DNA of 64,000 bases from Dysgonomonas sp. Marseille-P4361 (GTDB lineage: Bacteria; Bacteroidota; Bacteroidia; Bacteroidales; Dysgonomonadaceae), in NCBI RefSeq assembly GCF_900343125.1, contig NZ_OPYL01000002.1, positions 544,266 through 608,265 on the forward strand, given 5' to 3'. The position numbers and the translations under genes are program-made. Shown here piece after piece: positions 18,680 through 25,965 of the stretch. The notes under the pieces are model-generated. The model was given only the letters and a program-made list of their open reading frames with translations, did no database searches and was not told the origin of the DNA. Positions within the stretch are counted from its first letter, which is position 1, and each line of letters starts with the position of its first letter.

Positions 18680-20260
18680 TTAAAATTCAGATGTAAAATG
18701 GAACTTAATATCACTATAGTCTTGTTGAGCCATTGATAGTACGTAGCCAGAGTCGGCTAAGAACACATCACGTCCTTCTTTGTCAACAGCCATGTATTGA
18801 GCCTTTCTTTTTTTGAAGTCCTGAAGTTGCTCGTAGTTATCACTTTCTATCCAGCAAGCCTTGTAAAGGCTTATAGGTTCCCAACGACATTGTGCTCCAT
18901 ATTCATGTAGCAGACGATATTGAATAACCTCAAACTGTAGTTGACCAACTGTACCAATGATCTTTCTACCATTAAACTGATTGACAAATAACTGTGCTAC
19001 CCCTTCGTCCATAAGCTGGTCGATTCCTTTTTGAAGTTGCTTCGCTTTCATCGGATCTGCATTCTCGATGTATTTAAACATTTCAGGAGAGAAGCTAGGT
19101 AAACCTTTGAAATGTAAGTCTTCTCCGGCAGTAAGCGTATCTCCAATCTTGAAGTTCCCCGTATCTGGAAGTCCGATAATGTCGCCGGCAAAAGCCTCAT
19201 CCACAGTTTCTTTTTTCTGCGCCATAAAGGCTGTAGGAGACGAGAATTTCATCAGCCTGTTCAAGCGTATATGTTTATAGTTCATATTACGTTCAAACTT
19301 ACCGGAGCATATTTTTACAAAGGCAATACATGAGCGGTGATTTGGATCCATATTCGCATGTATTTTGAAAATAAATCCTGTAAAAGCATTTTCTTCTGGT
19401 CTTACTACGCGTTCTATTGCTTCTATTGGTCTTGGCGATGGAGCTATTTCAATAAAACAATCAAGAAGTTCCTTTACTCCAAAGTTATTTAGAGCAGAGC
19501 CGAAGAATACAGGAGCAATCTCTCCTTTGAGGTACGTTTCTATATCCAGTTCCGGATACACACCTTCGATAAGCTCAATGTCTTCTCTCAGTTTAGCTGC
19601 AAGTTTATTCCCTATATGTCCTTCGAGATCGGGGCTGCTTATATCTTTAAATGCGATAGATTCTGTCACCTTTTGTTTGTTAGGGGTGTATAGATCTAGG
19701 CATTCTTCATATATATTGTAAACTCCTTTAAAGCTTTGACCACGATCGATAGGCCAGCTTAAAGGGCGAACATTAATTTTTAATTCCTCTTCCAGTTCAT
19801 CAAGTAGCTCAAACGGATCTCTACCGTCCCTGTCCATCTTGTTGACAAATATCATAACAGGAGTACGACGCATACGACATACCTCCATCAGCTTTCGGGT
19901 TTGCATTTCCACCCCTTTGGCTGAGTCTACGACGATAATAACGCTATCTACAGCAGTAAGTGTTCTGTATGTATCTTCCGCAAAGTCTTGGTGACCGGGT
20001 GTGTCCAGAATGTTTATTTTGTGATCGTTATATTCGAATCCCATAACAGAGGTTGCTACGGAAATTCCACGTTGCTTTTCTATTTCCATCCAGTCGGATG
20101 TTGCTGTTTTCTTTATCTTATTCGATTTTACAGCTCCTGCTACGTGTATAGCACCTCCAAATAATAATAATTTCTCTGTAAGAGTAGTTTTACCCGCATC
20201 GGGGTGGCTTATAATGGCAAAAGTTCGCCTTTTAAGAATCTCTTTCTTTAGTTCGCTCAT
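18680..20260 (-). CDS. prfC: peptide chain release factor 3
   Basis: GTPase that recycles release factors 1 and 2 after termination. At 526 residues it is the expected length. The GTPase motifs are G1 [13 protein letters not shown] (about residues 18-30), G3 DTPGHQ and G4 [23 protein letters not shown] switch I residues precede the DTPGH motif. The C-terminal half has the RF3-specific domain ([20 protein letters not shown]). It lies in the middle of an envelope-gene run, two bases before the sugar kinase gene, so its expression is probably tied to those genes. Confidence 0.97.
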   Translation of the reverse strand: MSELKKEILKRRTFAIISHPDAGKTTLTEKLLLFGGAIHVAGAVKSNKIKKTATSDWMEIEKQRGISVATSVMGFEYNDHKINILDTPGHQDFAEDTYRTLTAVDSVIIVVDSAKGVEMQTRKLMEVCRMRRTPVMIFVNKMDRDGRDPFELLDELEEELKINVRPLSWPIDRGQSFKGVYNIYEECLDLYTPNKQKVTESIAFKDISSPDLEGHIGNKLAAKLREDIELIEGVYPELDIETYLKGEIAPVFFGSALNNFGVKELLDCFIEIAPSPRPIEAIERVVRPEENAFTGFIFKIHANMDPNHRSCIAFVKICSGKFERNMNYKHIRLNRLMKFSSPTAFMAQKKETVDEAFAGDIIGLPDTGNFKIGDTLTAGEDLHFKGLPSFSPEMFKYIENADPMKAKQLQKGIDQLMDEGVAQLFVNQFNGRKIIGTVGQLQFEVIQYRLLHEYGAQCRWEPISLYKACWIESDNYEQLQDFKKRKAQYMAVDKEGRDVFLADSGYVLSMAQQDYSDIKFHFTSEF

Positions 20261-20366
20261 TGTTGATTTTTAATGGAGACGCAAAAATACTAAAAAAAAT
20301 AAAGAAAGCACAACCTTATCTTCATGCAATAGGGTATGCTTCCTTATTTTATCTTAAACTTTCTAT

Positions 20367-21323
20367 TCAATTTATTTCAGATAGCTCTTTAATGCAAATC
20401 GCCAAGCTATCTTCCCATTTGGGTATACTAATTTTGAACGTATCTTTTATCTTACTTTTATCCAATACACTATATTGGGGTCTTGTAGCTTTTGTAGGGT
20501 ATTGATCTGTTGTGATCGGGTTTACCCTACAATCTGTAATACCGGCATACTTGTGTATCATTACTGTGAAATCGTACCAAGTAGTAGCTCCTTCGTTAGA
20601 GTAATGGTAAACTCCTTTCTCGAAGGTTTTAGCTTCGCTGTAATCTAGTATTTGAATGATAGCCTTAGCTAAGTCACCTGCATTCGTAGGGCTTCCTTTT
20701 TGGTCTGCAACAACATTTAAAGAATCTCTTTCTTTGCCATATTTAATCATTGTTTTCACAAAGTTATTCCCAAATATGGAATACAGCCATGCCGTACGCA
20801 TGATGATACTTTCTGGGCAAACTCGGAGTAATCCTACTTCTCCCTCGTATTTTGATTTACCATATACAGACTGTGGATTAACAGCATCATTTTCTGAGTA
20901 AGGCGCTGTTGCTGTTCCGTCGTACACGTAATCAGTCGATACATGTATTACCTTAGCATTGTTGTTAGAAGCTGCAACACCGAGGTTGATGACAGCGTCT
21001 TTATTGATTTTATAGCAAAGTTCTATGTCATCTTCAGCTTTGTCAACCGCTGTATAAGCAGCACAATTCACGATATAGCTAATATTGTTTTCTTTGATGA
21101 AACGTTCAACCGCTTCAAGATTAGTAATGTCTAATTCTGCAACATCAGTGAAAAAGAAACGAAAGTTGTTTTCATGATTTGCTACATTTCTTCTTATCTC
21201 GTTGCCTAATTGACCATTTGCTCCGGTGATAAGGATATTCTTAGGTGTCAGTTCGAATAGAAATACATTCTTAGACTTGTTGTCTTGTGTATCGCTTGGT
21301 TTGTTCCCTGTAAAAAAAGCCAT
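20367..21323 (-). CDS. rfbD: dTDP-4-dehydrorhamnose reductase
   Basis: NAD(P)H-dependent short-chain dehydrogenase that makes dTDP-L-rhamnose, a donor for surface polysaccharides. The Rossmann motif is ITGANGQLGNEI and the catalytic pair is in YGKSKYEGE (YxxxK). The family stretch VNCAAYTAVDKAEDD is intact. The 318-residue protein has an extra 27-residue N-terminal tail before the Rossmann strand (family members usually start 2-5 residues before it), and no inner Met is available there. The other rhamnose genes (rfbABC) are not in the window. Confidence 0.93.
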   Translation of the reverse strand: MAFFTGNKPSDTQDNKSKNVFLFELTPKNILITGANGQLGNEIRRNVANHENNFRFFFTDVAELDITNLEAVERFIKENNISYIVNCAAYTAVDKAEDDIELCYKINKDAVINLGVAASNNNAKVIHVSTDYVYDGTATAPYSENDAVNPQSVYGKSKYEGEVGLLRVCPESIIMRTAWLYSIFGNNFVKTMIKYGKERDSLNVVADQKGSPTNAGDLAKAIIQILDYSEAKTFEKGVYHYSNEGATTWYDFTVMIHKYAGITDCRVNPITTDQYPTKATRPQYSVLDKSKIKDTFKISIPKWEDSLAICIKELSEIN

Positions 21324-21341
21324 ATCTGTTATTTTTATGAC

Positions 21342-21388
21342 AATGAGCTATAAGTAAGTTATTGAGATAACTAACCTTATAGCTCATT
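21342..21388. other. long nested palindrome between fabD and rfbD
   Basis: Twelve bases at 21342-21353 are perfectly complementary to 21377-21388, and within the loop AGTTAT pairs with ATAACT. No U-tract follows on either strand, so it is not a standard terminator. It may be a processing site, a weak stop or a binding site. Confidence 0.5.
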
Positions 21389-21410
21389 AAATTTATCTAG
21401 TATATTAGTG

Positions 21411-22292
21411 TTATTGCTTTCCGCTTGTAATAACGTTAGATGCTATTTTCTTAACTAATCCTTGTAATACGTTTCCTGGTCCTAATTCAATAAATTCATT
21501 AGCACCATCGGCTACCATATGTTCTACCGATTGAGTCCATTTTACAGGAGCTGTTAACTGAGCTATTAAGTTTGCTTTGATTGTATCCGGATCAGTTTCG
21601 CCTACAGTTGATACGTTCTGGTAAACAGGACATGTTGGTGTAGATATTGTTGTAGCATTGATAGCTTCGGATAACTCTACTTTTGCAGGTTCCATAAGAG
21701 GAGAGTGGAATGCTCCACCTACTTTTAGCTTTAATGCACGTTTGGCACCAGCCTCAAGTAATAACTCACAAGCTCTGTCAATACCCGCATTAGAACCTGA
21801 AATTACGATTTGTCCCGGACAGTTGTAGTTGGCAGGAACTACTACTTCGTCTGTAATAGTAGCGCATACTTCCTCTACCTTTTCGTCTGGAAGAGCAAGA
21901 ACCGCAGCCATTGTTGACGGGTTCATTTCACATGCTTTTTGCATTGCTAATGCTCTCTTATATACAAGCTTTAGACCATCTTCGAAAGATAATGCGTTTG
22001 CTGCAACTAGAGCCGAAAATTCACCAAGCGAGTGTCCGGCAACCATATCTGGCTTAAACTCTTCACCCATCGTTTTAGCTAAAATAACAGAGTGAAGGAA
22101 TATTGCAGGTTGTGTAACTTTTGTTTGGCGAAGATCTTCATCAGTGCCGGCAAACATTAAGTCTGTGATACGAAATCCAAGAATTTCGTTTGCCTTTTCA
22201 AACATTTCTTTGGCTAGAGGAGACGTTTCGTAAAGGTCTTTTCCCATTCCTACAAATTGAGCTCCTTGCCCTGGAAATACAAATGCTTTCAT
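21411..22292 (-). CDS. fabD: malonyl-CoA--ACP transacylase
   Basis: Transfers malonyl groups from CoA to acyl carrier protein in fatty acid synthesis. The active-site serine is in AGHSLGEFSAL, the N-terminal FPGQGAQFVGMG is the family signature, and the catalytic His lies in GGAFHSPLM. The 293-residue length is near the usual 300-310. It is the first gene of a leftward run and has its own -7 element upstream. There are no other fatty acid synthesis genes near it. Confidence 0.96.
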   Translation of the reverse strand: MKAFVFPGQGAQFVGMGKDLYETSPLAKEMFEKANEILGFRITDLMFAGTDEDLRQTKVTQPAIFLHSVILAKTMGEEFKPDMVAGHSLGEFSALVAANALSFEDGLKLVYKRALAMQKACEMNPSTMAAVLALPDEKVEEVCATITDEVVVPANYNCPGQIVISGSNAGIDRACELLLEAGAKRALKLKVGGAFHSPLMEPAKVELSEAINATTISTPTCPVYQNVSTVGETDPDTIKANLIAQLTAPVKWTQSVEHMVADGANEFIELGPGNVLQGLVKKIASNVITSGKQ

Positions 22293-22338
22293 TTCTTATA
22301 TTTATTATATAGTTTAATAAGCAATAAATTTCAGCCTG

Positions 22339-22346
22339 CAAAATTA
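22339..22346 (-). promoter_or_regulatory. -7 element of fabD
   Basis: On the minus strand the bases read TAATTTTG, matching TAnnTTTG, 46 bases before the fabD start. No clear -33 TTG is present. Confidence 0.4.
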
Positions 22347-22499
22347 GTAAAAAAAAGCAGACTATTGTCTATTCTATCTGTTTTCGTTCAAAACTTTTTA
22401 TCAGCATATCGTCCGTTTTATTGTAAAAAATGGTCTATTATTTTATACATGCTTTTATATTTAAAACAAAAATGGCAATAAGCTTCAAATAAAAACACT

Positions 22500-22507
22500 T
22501 ACCTTTG
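22500..22507 (+). promoter_or_regulatory. -7 element of the pseudouridine synthase gene
   Basis: TACCTTTG matches TAnnTTTG. Transcription would start near 22512, about 25 bases before the ATG at 22537, which supports that start. Confidence 0.5.
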
Positions 22508-22536
22508 TCGCTGTATATTATACTATATTGAAACCA

Positions 22537-23478
22537 ATGGGAAGATTACCTAAAGATAAAGTTTTACAGGAAATTAAAGTGTCAAGTCCGGCTGTATTGC
22601 TAGACTTCCTTATCGATAAACAAGTAAGAAAAAGCAGAAATGCAATTAAATCTCTATTAAGCCACAAACAAATAAAAGTTAATGGAAAGTTGGTAACTCA
22701 GTTTGATCAAGAACTGAAACCAGGAGATTGGGTTGCTGTGATGAAATTTGATCAGACCAGAAAAGAAAAGAAACTAACAGGTCTGAAAATAATCTTTGAA
22801 GACGATGATTTAATCGTAATAGATAAAGAAGTAGGATTTCTATCTGTTTCTACAGATAAAGAGAAGCAGCGTACAGTTTATGGTGTACTGAATGAGTACG
22901 TGAAAAGAAGAAATAAGAATTCACGTGTTTTTGTCCTTCATCGTTTAGATAGAGAAATTTCGGGATTGATGATTTTTGCCAAGAGTGCAGAATTACAAGA
23001 AATGTTCCAGAAAAACTGGGGATTGCTAGTTCAAAAATTTATTTATACAGGTGTTGTAGAAGGGAAACTAAGAGAAAATAAGGGAACTGTTGTGTCTTGG
23101 TTGACCGAAAATAAAAACTTTGTAATGTTTGCGTCTTCTACAGATAATGGAGGATTAGAGGCGATAACACATTACCGCGCAGTGAAAACTATTGGAAGAT
23201 ATACAATGGTTGATTTTGAGCTGGAAACTAGGAGGAAAAACCAGTTGCGTGTACAAATGCAATCGATAGGACATCCCATTGTCGGAGATAAAAAATATGG
23301 AGCAAGCAATAATCCTATAAAGCGTATTGCACTTCATGCTAAAGAGATCGTGTTGAAGCATCCTACTACAGGTGAAATACTCGAATTCAAAACGACTTTG
23401 CCAAAGATGATGCAACAATTGGTGACTACGCCTGTAGTGAAAAATGAAGAGACGAATAAAACAATAAATAATGAGTAA
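22537..23478 (+). CDS. RluA-family pseudouridine synthase
   Basis: Isomerises uridine to pseudouridine in ribosomal RNA or tRNA. It has an N-terminal S4 RNA-binding domain (about 20-75, with SRNAIKSLLSHKQIKVNG) and a catalytic domain with the active Asp in VLHRLDREISGLM. The later motif RKNQLRVQMQSIGHPIVGD is also typical. The frame is open to a TTG at 22528, but the ATG at 22537 (MGRLPKDK) is preferred from the promoter position. Its end overlaps the next gene by eight bases. Which uridine it modifies cannot be told from sequence. Confidence 0.92.
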   Translation: MGRLPKDKVLQEIKVSSPAVLLDFLIDKQVRKSRNAIKSLLSHKQIKVNGKLVTQFDQELKPGDWVAVMKFDQTRKEKKLTGLKIIFEDDDLIVIDKEVGFLSVSTDKEKQRTVYGVLNEYVKRRNKNSRVFVLHRLDREISGLMIFAKSAELQEMFQKNWGLLVQKFIYTGVVEGKLRENKGTVVSWLTENKNFVMFASSTDNGGLEAITHYRAVKTIGRYTMVDFELETRRKNQLRVQMQSIGHPIVGDKKYGASNNPIKRIALHAKEIVLKHPTTGEILEFKTTLPKMMQQLVTTPVVKNEETNKTINNE

Positions 23479-24025
23479 GGATATAGAAGAAATAGGCCAA
23501 CGACTGAAAGGTCTTCGCGAAGCTTTGGATATGTCTGTAGAGGAATTTGCTCAATCGTGCGATATTCCCTTGTCTGAGTATTTGATGTATGAAGCTGGTG
23601 AAAAAGATTTGACGATTAGTTTGCTGAAATCTATAGCTTCTAAGCATAATATAGATGTGTCTGAACTAATGTTTGCTGACGAGCCGCGTATGAGTAGTTA
23701 TTTCTTGACCCGCAAGGGAAGAGGGCCTGCTGTAAATCGTGTGGAAGCTTATAAATATCAATCATTGGCAGGAGGCTTTAATAAGAAAAAAGCAGAAATT
23801 TTTGAAGTAACGGTAGAACCTAAAGACGAAACCGTTAAAATTAATAAGAATAGCCATGTCGGACAAGAATTTAATCTGGTGCTCGAAGGACGTATGCTTC
23901 TACAAATAAATGGAAAAGACTTGATTCTGGAGGAAGGTGATAGTATCTATTTCAACTCGGAATTGCCTCATGGAATGAAAGCCTTGGACGGAAAGAAAGT
24001 CCGATTTATAGCAGTTGTGTTGTAA
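23471..24025 (+). CDS. XRE-family transcriptional regulator with cupin domain
   Basis: A 184-residue protein with an N-terminal XRE helix-turn-helix (about residues 8-62, LKGLREALDMSVEEFAQ) and a C-terminal cupin domain (about 110-184, GQEFNLVLEGRMLLQING, then EEGDSIYFNSELPHGM). Such proteins sense small metabolites and often control an adjacent metabolic gene. The gene starts within the end of the pseudouridine synthase gene (eight-base overlap) and lies 50 bases before an acyl-CoA ligase gene, which is its most likely target. Confidence 0.9.
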   Translation: MSKDIEEIGQRLKGLREALDMSVEEFAQSCDIPLSEYLMYEAGEKDLTISLLKSIASKHNIDVSELMFADEPRMSSYFLTRKGRGPAVNRVEAYKYQSLAGGFNKKKAEIFEVTVEPKDETVKINKNSHVGQEFNLVLEGRMLLQINGKDLILEEGDSIYFNSELPHGMKALDGKKVRFIAVVL

Positions 24026-24075
24026 TTGTTGAGCAACCAAAGATATAGAACTAATATAATACTAAATACTAACTC

Positions 24076-25725
24076 ATGTTAGAGAAATTTTTAAAACAAA
24101 CTCATTTTACATCTACTCAAGATTTTAAAGAAAATTTCCATGTCGAAATACCTGAAAACTTCAATTTTGGATACGATATAGTAGATGAATGGGCTAAAAT
24201 AAACCCTGAAAAAAGAGCAATGTGTTGGGTTAATGACCAAGGTGAACACATTGATTTTACATTCAAAGAGATAAAAGACGAAAGTGATAAAGCTGCATCG
24301 TATTTCCAGTCATTGGGCATTGGTAAAGGTGATATGGTGATGCTTATCCTTAAACGTCGTTACGAATTTTGGTTTTCGATCATAGCACTGCATAAAATTG
24401 GCGCTGTAGCTATCCCTGCTACACATTTACTGACCAAGAAAGATATTGTCTATCGGAACAATGCTGCTGATATAAAAGCAATTGTGTGTGTTGCAGATAA
24501 AGAAATAATGCAGCATGTAGATGATGCAATGAACGAATCGCCATCTGTTAAACATCGTATTGCATGCGGAGAGGGATTGCGTGAAGGTTGGTTGAGCTTT
24601 AAAGAAGGATTGGATAATGCAAAACCATTTATCAGACCTGAGAGAGTAAACTCAAATGAAGATATATCATTGCTTTATTTCACTTCAGGTACTACGGGCG
24701 ATCCTAAAATGGTGATCCATAATTTTACTTATCCTCTAGGACATATTGTGACAGCTAAATATTGGCATAACCTGAACGAAGATAGTCTGCACCTTACTGT
24801 TGCAGATACCGGTTGGGGAAAGGCTGTATGGGGGAAATTGTATGGGCAATGGATCGTTGGTGCGTGTGTAATGGTTTACGATCATGAGAAGTTCCACCCT
24901 GCTACCATGTTAGAACTAATACAAGACTATAAAATAACATCATTCTGTGCACCTCCTACTATCTATCGTTTTATGATACGTGAAGATATGTCTTTGTATG
25001 ATTTATCTTCTTTGAAATATGCGACAACAGCAGGTGAAGCACTTAATCCATCGGTTTACGAAGCTTTCTATAAAGCTACGGGAATAAAAATGATGGAAGC
25101 TTTCGGGCAAACAGAAACGACGCCTACGATAGTAACATTCCCTTGGATGGATCCTAAACCTGGAGCTATGGGTGTCCCTAATCCGGCTTATGACATGAGT
25201 CTGATTGCAGCCGATGGGCATCCTGTAGAGGATGGTGAAGTAGGAGAGGTTGTTCTCAAAACGGACAGATGGAAACCTTTGGGCTTGTTTATGGGATATT
25301 ATAAAGATGAAAATCTGACAAAGCAAGTCTATAAGGATAATATATACCATACGGGTGACATGGCTTGGAGAGACGAAGACGGTTACTATTGGTTTGTAGG
25401 TCGTATCGATGATGTGATCAAAAGTTCGGGTTACCGTATCGGACCTTTTGAAGTTGAAAGTGCACTGATGACTCATCCGGCTGTTGTAGAATGCGCTATA
25501 ACAGGAGTTCCTGATGATATTAGAGGACAAGTGGTGAAAGCCACAATCGTTTTGTCTCAGAATTATAAAGATAAGGCGGATGATCATCTTAAACATGAAA
25601 TTCAGAATCATGTTAAAAAGGTTACCGCTCCGTATAAATATCCACGTATTATCGAATTTGTGGACGAGTTGCCTAAAACGATTAGCGGGAAAATAAAAAG
25701 AGCGGAAATTCGCAAACAACATTAA
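24076..25725 (+). CDS. AMP-dependent acyl-CoA synthetase (acetyl/medium-chain type)
   Basis: A 549-residue adenylate-forming enzyme that activates a carboxylic acid with ATP and CoA. Motifs: P-loop-like LYFTSGTTGDPKMV (about 198-211), EAFGQTETTPT, GDMAWRDEDGYYWFVGR, and the C-terminal lysine region PKTISGKIKRAEI. The overall plan is that of medium-chain or acetyl-CoA-like ligases. The chain length of the substrate is not clear. It follows the XRE-cupin regulator in the same direction, a pairing found in many Bacteroidota and probably functional. Confidence 0.92.
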   Translation: MLEKFLKQTHFTSTQDFKENFHVEIPENFNFGYDIVDEWAKINPEKRAMCWVNDQGEHIDFTFKEIKDESDKAASYFQSLGIGKGDMVMLILKRRYEFWFSIIALHKIGAVAIPATHLLTKKDIVYRNNAADIKAIVCVADKEIMQHVDDAMNESPSVKHRIACGEGLREGWLSFKEGLDNAKPFIRPERVNSNEDISLLYFTSGTTGDPKMVIHNFTYPLGHIVTAKYWHNLNEDSLHLTVADTGWGKAVWGKLYGQWIVGACVMVYDHEKFHPATMLELIQDYKITSFCAPPTIYRFMIREDMSLYDLSSLKYATTAGEALNPSVYEAFYKATGIKMMEAFGQTETTPTIVTFPWMDPKPGAMGVPNPAYDMSLIAADGHPVEDGEVGEVVLKTDRWKPLGLFMGYYKDENLTKQVYKDNIYHTGDMAWRDEDGYYWFVGRIDDVIKSSGYRIGPFEVESALMTHPAVVECAITGVPDDIRGQVVKATIVLSQNYKDKADDHLKHEIQNHVKKVTAPYKYPRIIEFVDELPKTISGKIKRAEIRKQH

Positions 25726-25823
25726 TCTTGTTGGTTGATAAAATGGTCTTTTTGCTTGATATCCTAATTGTTTTAATAGGATAAAATCTTTATATATTAT
25801 ATGAATAGTAAAGAATAAAAGAT

Positions 25824-25831
25824 TATATTTG
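25824..25831 (+). promoter_or_regulatory. -7 element of secDF
   Basis: TATATTTG matches TAnnTTTG and is followed by CAC. It predicts a leader of about 130 bases before secDF. No -33 TTG is seen at the expected distance. Confidence 0.5.
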
Positions 25832-25842
25832 CACGCCTGAAA

Positions 25843-25926
25843 ATGTGTATATGTCTTTGCTTGGCCTTAAGTGTTTTAATGACCATGCAGAATATTTCCC
25901 GTTTTCTTTGTGTTTGTAAGAAATAA
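25843..25926 (+). CDS. possible 27-residue leader peptide upstream of secDF
   Basis: A short frame begins about 6 bases after the predicted transcription start and stops 39 bases before secDF. Its product begins MCICLCLALSVLMTM and ends CVCKK: hydrophobic first half, five cysteines. Export-monitoring leader peptides exist upstream of sec genes in other bacteria (SecM, VemP, MifM), but those are much longer. A chance frame in an AT-rich leader is quite possible. Confidence 0.25.
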   Translation: MCICLCLALSVLMTMQNISRFLCVCKK

Positions 25927-25965
25927 AATAAGAATAAGTTAAATAATAAAAAAGTAAAATCTAAG

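Noticed and set aside
20260..20505. 81-residue plus-strand frame opposite the end of rfbD and the start of prfC
   Set aside because: It is an antisense shadow of rfbD, with no start context and no protein features.
24117..25722. Long antisense frames opposite the acyl-CoA ligase gene
   Set aside because: They arise from codon bias on the coding strand and have His/Phe-rich, non-protein-like composition.
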